From Pectobacterium carotovorum (lineage in GTDB: Bacteria > Pseudomonadota > Gammaproteobacteria > Enterobacterales > Enterobacteriaceae): a stretch of 64,000 nucleotides of DNA. The DNA is taken from the NCBI RefSeq assembly GCF_033898505.1, contig NZ_JAXAFK010000003.1, positions 124,001 to 188,000 of the forward strand. The letters are read 5' to 3'. A program made the translations under genes and the position numbers. This document shows positions 27,368-36,226 of this stretch, piece after piece; position 1 is the stretch's first letter, and each line of letters opens with the position of its first letter. The notes beneath the pieces are model-generated. The model was not told where the DNA came from. It made no database searches and worked only from the letters and a program-made list of their open reading frames with translations.

Positions 27368-28033
27368 TCACGCGCTAAGCTTGCTGAGCATGACCGTCAG
27401 CTTGTCGTCTTTGAAATCAGGGATCGCCGCTGATGCGCCATACTTCAGCAACGCCGCTTCATCCAGTGCGCCCGTCATACCGAAGGTAAATACCCCCGCC
27501 GCCGCCGCAGACTGAATACCGGGGCCGGAATCCTCAAACGCTAATGCGTTTTCAGGCCCAACACCCAGCAGTCGCATCGCTTCCGCGTAGGGATAAGGAT
27601 CGGGTTTGCTACGCGGCAGTTCCGCGCCGATAAGCAGATGATCGACAGACTCCAGTAAATGTAGTCCCTTCAACATCATAATGGCGCTTTCACGCGGCGC
27701 GTTGGTCACCACAGCGATCCCAATGTTTCTGTCCTGCGCCCACTCGAAGAGCTCAGTCACGCCCGGCCGGCCTTCCAGCGGCCCCGTAAGCTGCTTCCTG
27801 AACAGCGCTTCTTTACGCTCCCCCAGTTCATACCGGTGCTCGGGCGGTAAATTGGGGAAAAGATCGCGCGTGATGTGATCCATCGGCGCGCCCATGATTT
27901 TTTCGTTGTAATAGTCGATCGTGACGGACTGACCAAAGTCGGCCAGGAGTTCATTAAACGCGGCCAGATGCAACCGGTCTGTATCGAGCAATGTTCCATC
28001 CAGGTCAAACAACAATCCTGCGGTAGTTTTCAT
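27368..28033 (-). CDS. HAD-superfamily phosphatase (beta-PGM-like)
   Basis: 221 residues, subfamily IA with a helical cap. Motif I LLFDLDGTLLDTD holds both catalytic aspartates, motif II is VVTNAP, motif III/IV are KPDPYPYAEAM and AFEDSGPGIQSA. Typical substrates are small phosphorylated metabolites such as sugar phosphates. It lies 15 bases before the binding-protein-like gene and 28 after the phosphorylase gene, and is one of two HAD enzymes in the operon. Confidence 0.9.
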   Translation of the reverse strand: MKTTAGLLFDLDGTLLDTDRLHLAAFNELLADFGQSVTIDYYNEKIMGAPMDHITRDLFPNLPPEHRYELGERKEALFRKQLTGPLEGRPGVTELFEWAQDRNIGIAVVTNAPRESAIMMLKGLHLLESVDHLLIGAELPRSKPDPYPYAEAMRLLGVGPENALAFEDSGPGIQSAAAAGVFTFGMTGALDEAALLKYGASAAIPDFKDDKLTVMLSKLSA

Positions 28034-28061
28034 TCCAATCTCTCCCAGCTAAGCAACGATT

Positions 28062-28967
28062 TCAGGACGACATATCGTCCTGGATAACACGGTCAAGTAA
28101 CGGTGAAAAACGGCTAATGGCTTCGGACGTGATCAGGCTGAAATCCGTCATGATGGCGCCATCTAACGCGTGTTGGCAGCGATCACGGCATAGCGCCTCA
28201 CGCTGCGCGAGTTTTGGCACGATGACGGATAACAGAGACTCGGCTTTCTTAATATTGTCGGCCATCTGCTCACTGACCATGGCGGCATTCACCGCCTCAT
28301 GGGAGGTATGCCAGCAATCGTAATCAGTCACCATTGCGACCATGTTGTAGCAAAGCTCCGCTTCGCGGCAGAGCTTTGGCTCTGGCATCGCCGTCATGCC
28401 AATGACTGTGCCCCCCATTTGGCGATGGAATGCGGATTCCGCTTTGGTTGAAAAGTGCGGCCCTTCCATCACGACATACAGCCCCTTTGCCAGATGTGGA
28501 ATGGAGAGTTCGTCCAGTGCATCAACCAGCAGCGAGTGGTTATCCGTGCAAACCGGCTTCCCAAAAGGAACATGCGCCACCACCCCTGAACCGAAGAAGG
28601 TATTTACGCGGCGGTACGTCCGATCGATATATTGATCGATCGCGACAAACGTACCGGGAGGGGCTTCTTCGACCAGGCTGCCAACGGCGCTGAACGAGAT
28701 CACCTGCGAAACCCCCAGCGCCTTGAGCGCGGCAATGTTGGCTCTGACGTTAATTTCCGAGGGCAGCAGCCTGTGGCCGATGCCATGACGATTCACGATC
28801 GCTACCGGCACCCCGGCTATCTCGCCAAGCGTGATGATGCCGGAAGGGTCGCCAAAGGAAGTCGTGACGTTGATGCGCTCAGGCGCCTCGATGATCGACA
28901 GAGAATCCATACCGCTGCCACAGATGATCCCAATACGGGGTGGCGTAGTCGTTCGTTGATCAGTCAT
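28062..28967 (-). CDS. MTA/purine nucleoside phosphorylase family protein
   Basis: 301 residues of the trimeric purine nucleoside / methylthioadenosine phosphorylase family. The phosphate loop IGIICGSGMD, NRHGIGHRLLPSEINVRAN, VVMEGPHFSTKAE and GMTAMPEPKLCREAEL are all family blocks; VTDYDCWH places an Asp at the base-binding position, as in MTA phosphorylases. It would split 5'-methylthioadenosine or another purine nucleoside into base and ribose-1-phosphate. In this operon it could feed ribosyl phosphate into the pathway or recycle a nucleoside by-product. Eight bases of overlap couple it to the desaturase gene. Confidence 0.88.
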   Translation of the reverse strand: MTDQRTTTPPRIGIICGSGMDSLSIIEAPERINVTTSFGDPSGIITLGEIAGVPVAIVNRHGIGHRLLPSEINVRANIAALKALGVSQVISFSAVGSLVEEAPPGTFVAIDQYIDRTYRRVNTFFGSGVVAHVPFGKPVCTDNHSLLVDALDELSIPHLAKGLYVVMEGPHFSTKAESAFHRQMGGTVIGMTAMPEPKLCREAELCYNMVAMVTDYDCWHTSHEAVNAAMVSEQMADNIKKAESLLSVIVPKLAQREALCRDRCQHALDGAIMTDFSLITSEAISRFSPLLDRVIQDDMSS

Positions 28968-30093
28968 TAATCGTTCCTCTTTCCCTGTTTAGTGGCGATT
29001 GAACAGCCGTGTTGACGAGCCGGTGGTATAGCTCAGAGAGCGCAGCAGGTTGCCCGCCTGAACCAAAGATCATTCCCTTCGCGATGTACTGCGTGTACCG
29101 CGGTTCATTGACTTTCAGCGCCCAGTCCACGGCGGGCATATATTGATAGCGAACGGTTGGATAAATGTGGTGTGCCAGATGATAGGCGTCGGACATCGGA
29201 AATATCAGATACCGCTGAATCGCACCGAACACGCCGGAAAAATCCGTGGCGCGGCCATGTTCATAGTCATGGGCAAGCCGGTAGCGGGTTGGGGTATAGG
29301 GCGTGTGCCAGCGGTGTTTTGAGAGCAGCGACCACCACGAAAACAGCGGATAAATGGAGAAAACAGGAACCACCCACCCGACAATCAATGCCGCAACGCC
29401 GCCCACCCACAGATACAGCGCTACCACGCTTATCGTCACGATGAGGCGCAGCAGTGCGGTCTGCTTCGAGGTATTTTCGCGAAACACATCGCGAAAGTTA
29501 CCTTTGATGTTATTAGCCAGACCTTTAAGGCTAACCGGGTAGAACAAGGCTTTGATGAACTGACCACGGCTGATGCCGGGCACCATACCTGCGGCAATGA
29601 CCCGCCGCAGATTCGGATCTTTACCCGGAACGTCCGCATTAGGGTGATGTTCAATGACGTGCGTAATAAAGCGCGAATCCATATCCCTTTTCAGCGTCGG
29701 GAACTGGAAAAACGTGTTGGACAGGAACCACTGTAGCTTCTTCGAAGGGCACAGCGCCACGTGCAGCGCATTGTGACCCAGCTCTTGTAGCGCTCTCATC
29801 CGTCCCGAGGTCACCACCGCCAGCAGCACGCCGGACAGCACGCTATAGTCTGTCCAGCGGAAGAACAGCACGGCGGCAAAAATCTCCAGCCAACAGTAGA
29901 TAAACGGCAGCGGCGCGAAGAGCGTATCGAATCGCTTGTAGTAACTGATCTCATCTCTGTTGCCGGGGCTAAGTTTGAATTTCGGCAGGATCCGCTCACC
30001 GTCGCGATAATAAAGCTTGATCGCCAGCCGGAAAAACAGGCTTAACGCGATCAGTACCACCATCACATCGAAAACACGATCTTGGTTTAGCAT
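28960..30093 (-). CDS. Fatty-acid desaturase-like membrane di-iron protein
   Basis: 377 residues from the ATG at 30093, picked because GGAGAGG lies five bases upstream; longer frames run into the preceding gene. Three histidine boxes of the membrane desaturase/hydroxylase family are visible: HNALH, HVIEHH and HLAHH, with hydrophobic helices before and between them. These bind two irons and use O2 to desaturate or hydroxylate a substrate. With no acyl carrier or ligase gene in the operon, the substrate need not be a fatty acid. Confidence 0.85.
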   Translation of the reverse strand: MLNQDRVFDVMVVLIALSLFFRLAIKLYYRDGERILPKFKLSPGNRDEISYYKRFDTLFAPLPFIYCWLEIFAAVLFFRWTDYSVLSGVLLAVVTSGRMRALQELGHNALHVALCPSKKLQWFLSNTFFQFPTLKRDMDSRFITHVIEHHPNADVPGKDPNLRRVIAAGMVPGISRGQFIKALFYPVSLKGLANNIKGNFRDVFRENTSKQTALLRLIVTISVVALYLWVGGVAALIVGWVVPVFSIYPLFSWWSLLSKHRWHTPYTPTRYRLAHDYEHGRATDFSGVFGAIQRYLIFPMSDAYHLAHHIYPTVRYQYMPAVDWALKVNEPRYTQYIAKGMIFGSGGQPAALSELYHRLVNTAVQSPLNRERGTIND

Positions 30094-30121
30094 GTGAAAC
30101 CTCTCCATGGTATTGGCGAAA

Positions 30122-30775
30122 TTAGCGGAAATAGGCGCGGTATACCGATGACAGATCCCCGAAAACAAACGGGTGAATAGCGCTCAGCCGCTCGTGCGTC
30201 TGATGGCCGTGAGAAACAGAGGCCATCTGCCAGCCGCAGGCGTGTGCGACATCGATATCATGGTCGGTATCACCGATCATCAGGGCGTCCGTTCCCGGAT
30301 TGCCCAGTACCGAGTCTAGCTCCAGAGCAATACCCTGCTTGCCTTTAGCCTGAGTATTCGTGAGGCCAAACACATGATCGACCAGGTGATCGATGCCAGC
30401 GCTGGCTAGATTGTTCTGCAACGTCTCGTGCTGGCTGGCAGACAGCACGGAGATGCTCACGCCGGTACGTCGCAACATACTGATGATATCCACCGCCCCC
30501 TGATGGAGAGGACACTGGTTGATTTCGCTATTGAAAATACTCAGATACGTGTGGATCAAATCGTCGAATCGTCCGCTCTCGCAGTCGATCCCGACCGCCT
30601 GATAGAACGATTGGATCGGGAACCCAAAATGCTCGCGATATCTCTTTGCATCGAGAGGAGGCAGCGTTTGTAATTCCCTCACCGCATTTAGCCCCTTCAC
30701 CGCCAGCGCCAGGTCATCGACCAGCGTGCCATTCCAGTCGAAAATAACGTGTTTAATCGCAGTGCTATCTTTCAT
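30122..30775 (-). CDS. HAD-superfamily phosphatase (phosphoglycolate phosphatase-like)
   Basis: 217 residues. Motif I is VIFDWNGTLVDD, with Trp in place of the common Leu/Met, motif II ISVLSASQHE, motif III lysine in TQAKGKQG and motif IV ALMIGDTDHDIDVA. A helical cap lies between motif I and II. A second HAD enzyme in one operon suggests two dephosphorylation steps or different stages of the pathway. Gaps of 11 and 28 bases tie it to the neighbouring genes. Confidence 0.9.
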   Translation of the reverse strand: MKDSTAIKHVIFDWNGTLVDDLALAVKGLNAVRELQTLPPLDAKRYREHFGFPIQSFYQAVGIDCESGRFDDLIHTYLSIFNSEINQCPLHQGAVDIISMLRRTGVSISVLSASQHETLQNNLASAGIDHLVDHVFGLTNTQAKGKQGIALELDSVLGNPGTDALMIGDTDHDIDVAHACGWQMASVSHGHQTHERLSAIHPFVFGDLSSVYRAYFR

Positions 30776-30786
30776 CGTGATATTCC

Positions 30787-32127
30787 TTATCGTATGGCTC
30801 GGGCAATGACGCTGGATAATGAGGCTCTAACTATGGGGAAGCGATAGAGCGTGCGCTGCGCTTCTAGCAGGTTAGCGATCTTGAGGGTGGCAATCGCCAC
30901 ATCCCGATTGTGGAACGACGCGGCGTGAACCAGGCTGATATATGTCTCTTTCAGCTTATTTTTCAAGGCGGCTTTGGCGGCCTGCTGGCTCAGGCTTTCA
31001 TCGCTTTTTTTGGCCTGCTGCCAGGAGATTTCCGTCGCCATCACTTGCACATTCAGCACCTGCTGGGCCGAGATCGTGCGCTGGAGGTACTCAGGCAGCG
31101 CGCTGTCCAGCGCTTCGGCTTGCAGGGCTGAAACACTCATCCCCTGGCTGTAGATGGGGTTGATGCTGCATAGCGCATCCCCCACGACCAGAAAGCCATC
31201 AGGCCATGACGGCATAAGGTCATAGCGGCGTCTCAGGCTGCACGGCATCTTGAACTGGTGAAACTCACTCAGCGGCTCCAGCTTGCTGACCTCATCATGG
31301 ATGTCAGGCACCGGCAGCTCGGCAAGGAATCGCATAAAGTCATGCTCATTGGGCTTGGGCGATGCGCCGAACCAGCCTCCGGCAGTGACGATATACTTGT
31401 CTCCCTCAATGGGGCTGATAACGCCCATACTGCGTTTTGTCGGCAGATTGGGCGTCACCAGCAGCACTTTCCAGCCGGTCTGACGCGTTGTGTCTTTCTT
31501 ATAGACGCGCGATACATAGCCGAGCTGATTCTCGACCTCTTCACGCTGAACCTCGCCGTAGCCTAGCTGCTTCAGCCATGCCGCAGCCTTTGAGTTTCTG
31601 CCAGAGGCATCTACTACCAGATCGGCCTCCAGTGTTTCCTCCACTTGCCCGACGCTCGCGACAAGCCCTCGAACGGTTCCGTCATCATGAATAAGGTGTT
31701 TAACCCGATAGCCATCCTTAATCTCGATATTCGGTACACGTCTGGCCGATTGTCGCAGGACATGCTCAAGCAGCGTTCTTGAGCAGTAGTGCGCGGTAAT
31801 ACCGGTAGGCCAGCGCTGCTTCCAGCCGACGCCGGCATAGCATTTCACGCCATGAGACAGATCGATCTCTTCAGCCCCGAAGTGCAGCAGTTCGTTCTTA
31901 AAACCGGGATAGAAATTCTCGATAATCTGGACGCCGCGGTTTAATAGCAGGTGCACATGATGTTCCTGCGGCACCGTCCGACGCGTGCAGGGTTCATCAC
32001 TAAACGTATCCAAATCGAGCAGCACAACGTCCTTGAAGTGTCTGGCAAGCGAACGGGCGACCAGACAGCCAGCAATGCTGGCGCCAATGACGATAGCCTT
32101 GCCTGTAGCGTTTTTTAATGTCGTCAT
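30787..32127 (-). CDS. FAD-dependent monooxygenase/epoxidase-like protein
   Basis: 446 residues. The FAD Rossmann motif is AIVIGASIAGCLVARSLARH, a GxSxxG form used by many flavin monooxygenases and halogenases; VVDASGRNSKAAAWL is the DG-like motif and VVGDALCSINPIYSQGMSV the GDxxHxxxP-type FAD motif. No WxWxIP motif of tryptophan halogenases is seen, so hydroxylation or epoxidation is more likely than halogenation. ATGA overlap with the upstream aminotransferase gene shows coupled translation. Confidence 0.85.
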   Translation of the reverse strand: MTTLKNATGKAIVIGASIAGCLVARSLARHFKDVVLLDLDTFSDEPCTRRTVPQEHHVHLLLNRGVQIIENFYPGFKNELLHFGAEEIDLSHGVKCYAGVGWKQRWPTGITAHYCSRTLLEHVLRQSARRVPNIEIKDGYRVKHLIHDDGTVRGLVASVGQVEETLEADLVVDASGRNSKAAAWLKQLGYGEVQREEVENQLGYVSRVYKKDTTRQTGWKVLLVTPNLPTKRSMGVISPIEGDKYIVTAGGWFGASPKPNEHDFMRFLAELPVPDIHDEVSKLEPLSEFHQFKMPCSLRRRYDLMPSWPDGFLVVGDALCSINPIYSQGMSVSALQAEALDSALPEYLQRTISAQQVLNVQVMATEISWQQAKKSDESLSQQAAKAALKNKLKETYISLVHAASFHNRDVAIATLKIANLLEAQRTLYRFPIVRASLSSVIARAIR

Positions 32128-34070
32128 GACAGAACCTCCTCCGTATGTTCAGGCTGAAAGCTATTGAGTACCGCTGCGATAACCGCGATGTCAGCCTGTC
32201 GGATATCCGGGTGAACAGGTAAGGTGGTGATGCTCGCCAGCATCCGTTCGGCATTCGGGCACGGCGTGGCTTTGTCACGTAAAACGGGATACTGGTACAG
32301 CGCCTTACAGTTATACAGGGCGATATCCGAGGGGATGCCGGCATGAGACTGATGTTCAAGTAAAGCGGCATTACTGCCCGTCAGCGATCGCACGAGCAGT
32401 TTGGTGCCAGCGGGCTCGCCGCCAGAGATAATCGGTAACGGTTCAAGGTGCGGGTTGGTCAACAATTTGCCGAGCGTCTGCATAGTAGACAGACGATGCT
32501 GCACATCCTGTTCCAGTCGATGGAGTCGCGCCAGCCCCAGCGCGGCCTGTAAACCGCTGAGAGAGAAATTCAATACCGGATTGCGGGACGCGGTGAAATC
32601 ACAGTGCGTGAACTGCTTTGCCTTCAGCGCCAGCTCGGCGTTATCCGTCAGCACCGCCCCACCCTCGCCGGTGACCAGCGTTTTGCTGTGGTGCGTGGAA
32701 AACGTCGCCATATCGGCGTATTTCCAGAGGAATTCGCCATCCAGTTTGGCCTTGTGCGCCAGTGCGATATCCAGCAGGTAATACAGGCCTTTCGCACGTG
32801 CAAACGCGGCCACGCGTTTAGCATCAACCGGATATCCCCACATCGGGATATCAATAATCGCTCTGGTTTTGCCGTCGATCATGCGTTCTGCCATAGCCAA
32901 ATCGATGGTGAAATCATCCGGGCTGATATCGCAAAATACCGGTTCAACGCGCATAAACGTGAGGGCATACACCGTACACAAGGGGCATGTCGGCGTTAAC
33001 AGCACCTTGTCGCCCGGCTTGAGGCCAAAGGCAGACAGCGCGACAACGAGCGAGCCATATCCCGATGACGTGGCAATAGCATGCCCGGCATTAAAATGCG
33101 TTTTTAGCTGCTGTTCGTATTGGCGAACGGTTTCGGATCGTCCCCCGATGCCGCTGTTCAACGCGGCCAGCACAAACGCTTCTTCGCGGGTTCCGACAGG
33201 ATAAAAGCTGTCTTTGATGGCGTGGGCGTCAGCCCCTGCGGCCACAGAAACAGAAGGAGATAGCGACTGACTGGCAGGGTGTTGGCTATCAGCATCCATT
33301 CGATAGCCCGCCGCACGATGCGCCGCATTTCTTGCCATCAGCGCCTGTAAACGAAGCCGCCCGACAGCACATTGGATACCACTGATTTTGTGGTTAACAC
33401 CGATATGTATCCCATCCAGATCGGAGAATTGAGAATAGCTTTTCGCTCGGCGTCCCCATTCACGATGGCGGAAAAGCACGGCTCCGCCTTCGCCGGTGGA
33501 AATCGCGGAACCCCCTTCTCGCAAGGACAAAAGCCCGATGTCGAACCCCTCAGCGATCTGCCGATGGTCGAGCATCGTGTCAATAGACGCGGTTAACTCA
33601 ACAATCGTGACAAGTTGCCTCGCGCGGCTCATCTCAATAATGTGGGCGATATCCTGACGATACAGAAAAGAGGAGGAAACCAGCACCGCTCTGGTTCTCT
33701 CACTGAAATGCTGCTCGAACGAAGCCAACTGTACGCGCAGCGTGCCAGGCTCATAGTCTGCGGCCACGGGTATCAACCCCGCATGCACCAAAGGCGACGT
33801 GACCCATGCCGGGACATCCGGCCCCACGATAACCTCATCGCCGGGCCGGAAATCGAGAGCACCGAGCATCACGCTGACGCCCCCGGTATCAGACGACGTC
33901 CCGACACATGCCGCAAACCCAGCCCAGTCTGCCAACTCGGATTCGAAGCGCGCGACCGTGGCAAGGGAGGTCTCCATATCCCCCGCCGCCACGGCAATAA
34001 CGGCATCCAGCTCACGCTTTCTAGCCTGTACAGGATCGTGGAGATCGTTTGCAAAGATCGCGTCGTCCAT
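32124..34070 (-). CDS. Tandem DegT/DnrJ aminotransferase-fold protein with inactive first half
   Basis: 648 residues from the ATG at 34070 (AGGAAGAGG upstream); an ATG at 34088 has no ribosome site. It contains two copies of the DegT/DnrJ/EryC1/StrS fold. The second half (about 300-640) keeps the PLP lysine in FSTHHSKTLVTGEGG and an Asp in YYLLDIALAHKAK, so it should be an active aminotransferase. In the first half (about 35-260) the matching segment is LREGGSAISTGEGG: serine stands where the lysine should be, and the Asp is replaced by Glu (IVELTASID). The first half also lacks the C-terminal small domain. It probably serves binding or dimerisation. Next to a normal DegT gene. Confidence 0.85.
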   Translation of the reverse strand: MDDAIFANDLHDPVQARKRELDAVIAVAAGDMETSLATVARFESELADWAGFAACVGTSSDTGGVSVMLGALDFRPGDEVIVGPDVPAWVTSPLVHAGLIPVAADYEPGTLRVQLASFEQHFSERTRAVLVSSSFLYRQDIAHIIEMSRARQLVTIVELTASIDTMLDHRQIAEGFDIGLLSLREGGSAISTGEGGAVLFRHREWGRRAKSYSQFSDLDGIHIGVNHKISGIQCAVGRLRLQALMARNAAHRAAGYRMDADSQHPASQSLSPSVSVAAGADAHAIKDSFYPVGTREEAFVLAALNSGIGGRSETVRQYEQQLKTHFNAGHAIATSSGYGSLVVALSAFGLKPGDKVLLTPTCPLCTVYALTFMRVEPVFCDISPDDFTIDLAMAERMIDGKTRAIIDIPMWGYPVDAKRVAAFARAKGLYYLLDIALAHKAKLDGEFLWKYADMATFSTHHSKTLVTGEGGAVLTDNAELALKAKQFTHCDFTASRNPVLNFSLSGLQAALGLARLHRLEQDVQHRLSTMQTLGKLLTNPHLEPLPIISGGEPAGTKLLVRSLTGSNAALLEHQSHAGIPSDIALYNCKALYQYPVLRDKATPCPNAERMLASITTLPVHPDIRQADIAVIAAVLNSFQPEHTEEVLS

Positions 34071-34080
34071 GACCTCTTCC

Positions 34081-35205
34081 TTAGGCATTAAAATTGTCGT
34101 TCACGACACTGACGATGTAATCGATATCGCTATCGTTGAGCCCTTCATGGCAGGGAACGGTGAAGATGGTTTCAATGATGTGTTCCGCATTGGGACAAGG
34201 TTCTGCGTATGGCGTAAAAGCCGGTTCGCGATAAAGCGGCTTGTATTTGTATCGGGTGGTGTCGGACATCACGCCCTGAGAAAACATTCGGTTACCTTGC
34301 TCAACGCTCGCGCCGTTGAGGTTGTGGTAGACCATGGAATAACCATTGATCTCCGCGCCCTGATAGCGAGGAAATTCCTGTATTGTCGGGATAGCCGACA
34401 GCGCCTGCCGCACTTTTTGCACGCGCTCGCGGCGATCCGCAATTTTGCGATCGAGTTTCTTTAACTGATTGATACCCAGCGCAGCGCACAGCGGCGACAA
34501 TTTGAAGTTGGTGCCAATGTCTTCACCCAAGATGTAACCGTTGTTCCTGCTGGATGCTTTGAGCCCGTGGTGCTGCCATCTGAGCATCCGCTCATAGACA
34601 TCATCATCATTGGTCAGACAGAAGCCGCCCTCGCCCGTGCTCATCAGCTTACGTTCATGAGTAGAGAAACAGGAAACATCACCAAACGTCCCCAGATATT
34701 GCCCGTCAGAGGTGGTACCAAACGCGTGAGCACAGTCCTCAATCAGCCGAATGCCTTGCGTCTTGCAAAAATCCACCACGGCACGCATTTCAATCGGGTA
34801 ACCCCACATCGGGACAACAATCAATGCCTTGATCGGCTGTTCCTGCACAAGTTTGCGCAAGTGATCGAGATCCGGCGAAAAAGACAGGGGTGAAACATCG
34901 CAGAAAACCGGGACGCAGCCTGTCGTGATAATCGGCAGGATCGTCATAATCGGTGCGGTAGGTGGCAGCGCAATACGATCGCCTGGCTGCAAACCCAGCC
35001 CCCGAATCGCCAATTCAATCGCCACGGTGCCATTGCAACACGGTAACGCTTTGGTCGTGCCAAAATATCTGGCGAGCGCGTGTTCGTATTCCGTCAATAT
35101 AGGGGATTTACCCGAAAAACTCGTGGTATTAAACGCGGAAAGTACGGCGTCATAATCGCTTTGGTCGAAATTGATATGAAGATTCTGATACGTTTTTTCG
35201 GTCAT
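34081..35205 (-). CDS. DegT/DnrJ/EryC1/StrS family aminotransferase
   Basis: 374 residues, full family length. The PLP lysine is in CFSTHERKLMSTGEGGF and the ring-contacting Asp in IRLIEDCAHAFG; FSGKSPILTEYEHALARYFG and the C-terminal TRYKYKPLYREPAF complete the fold. These enzymes transfer an amino group, usually from glutamate, to a keto-sugar or keto-cyclitol, making amino sugars. It is preceded by a Gfo/Idh/MocA dehydrogenase gene, which could make the keto substrate. Confidence 0.92.
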   Translation of the reverse strand: MTEKTYQNLHINFDQSDYDAVLSAFNTTSFSGKSPILTEYEHALARYFGTTKALPCCNGTVAIELAIRGLGLQPGDRIALPPTAPIMTILPIITTGCVPVFCDVSPLSFSPDLDHLRKLVQEQPIKALIVVPMWGYPIEMRAVVDFCKTQGIRLIEDCAHAFGTTSDGQYLGTFGDVSCFSTHERKLMSTGEGGFCLTNDDDVYERMLRWQHHGLKASSRNNGYILGEDIGTNFKLSPLCAALGINQLKKLDRKIADRRERVQKVRQALSAIPTIQEFPRYQGAEINGYSMVYHNLNGASVEQGNRMFSQGVMSDTTRYKYKPLYREPAFTPYAEPCPNAEHIIETIFTVPCHEGLNDSDIDYIVSVVNDNFNA

Positions 35206-35233
35206 AAGATAATCCCTTAACGTTAACCTGAGC

Positions 35234-36226
35234 TTAATAATTAACCGCTAACACGCGTTTGCACTGTTCTTCGATAGCATCCATGCAGCGATAGGTTTCA
35301 ATCAGCGTTGACAACGCCGTCTTGGAATCCCGGTCACCTGACTGAATAGCATTGATAAAATCGAGAATCTCACCCGTATATCCCGCTCTCGAATACCCCG
35401 AGGACAGCGGGCTGACGGCCCAGGTGTCACACCAGCGTTTGCGTTCACCTTTCAGATACGTTTTGTCCATATCCGCAACGCTAATCGTACTCAGTGATGT
35501 GCTCTTAATATGAAGCCGGTCATCGGCTAATACGTCTAAATCAAAAGTGAAGTGTGGCGAGGTATTACTGGTAATGAGCGTACCATGAGCGCCATTCACA
35601 AACTCAAGCAATACGCTAAATATAATATTTCCGTCGCTGCTATTATCCGCCACCGATAATTTCTTAACCGAGCCGCAGAGATGTATCAGGAGGTCGAGGC
35701 CGTGAATAGTCTGTGCATGCAAAAAGGATTTTAACACGCTGTTATAATCCCAGAGTACAGAGACCGGCTTATTAGCCATTTGCCGTAAACTGATCATCTG
35801 TATTTTATCGTTATAGATTTGTTTAATACGTTCAGTTACATCTGCAAAACGAAAGTTCATGCCGGAACCGGTAATCACGCCTTTTCGCTTCGCCATTTCA
35901 GCAAGGCGAATAACATCTTCAGAACTCGCCGCTACGGGTTTTTCTAATAAGACGGGGATACCCCGTTCTATCGCATCATAGGCGATCCGATAATGCGCTG
36001 AGGGATAACACGCCACGATGACCGCATCGAGTTCGCATTTATCCATCATGTCACAATGATTACTGAATATTTTTGCTTCATCAAATTTAAACAGGGTCGC
36101 CGCCTCCAGACACTTTGCCGGATCAGTATCGCAAATCGCAGCAATTTCCACGCCAAATAATGCATTACACGCGGGTATAAGATTTTCACGAGCTTGTGCA
36201 CCAAATCCAACGAATCCGATTTTCAT
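35234..36226 (-). CDS. Gfo/Idh/MocA family oxidoreductase
   Basis: 330 residues. The NAD(P) Rossmann motif KIGFVGFGAQARENLIPA starts the protein and the family's E(K/R)P motif is present as VLLEKPVAASSEDV near residue 97, with the catalytic region GLDLLIHLCG near 175. Such enzymes oxidise a hydroxyl of a sugar or cyclitol to a keto group, or the reverse. With the next gene, a DegT aminotransferase, and HAD phosphatases further on, the set recalls NtdC/NtdA/NtdB of kanosamine synthesis. Lower GC than the flanking host genes. Confidence 0.9.
   Translation of the reverse strand: MKIGFVGFGAQARENLIPACNALFGVEIAAICDTDPAKCLEAATLFKFDEAKIFSNHCDMMDKCELDAVIVACYPSAHYRIAYDAIERGIPVLLEKPVAASSEDVIRLAEMAKRKGVITGSGMNFRFADVTERIKQIYNDKIQMISLRQMANKPVSVLWDYNSVLKSFLHAQTIHGLDLLIHLCGSVKKLSVADNSSDGNIIFSVLLEFVNGAHGTLITSNTSPHFTFDLDVLADDRLHIKSTSLSTISVADMDKTYLKGERKRWCDTWAVSPLSSGYSRAGYTGEILDFINAIQSGDRDSKTALSTLIETYRCMDAIEEQCKRVLAVNY

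Noticed and set aside
28960..30168. Longer desaturase frame starting inside the HAD gene
   Set aside because: The ATG at 30093 has GGAGAGG at proper spacing and leaves the HAD gene intact.
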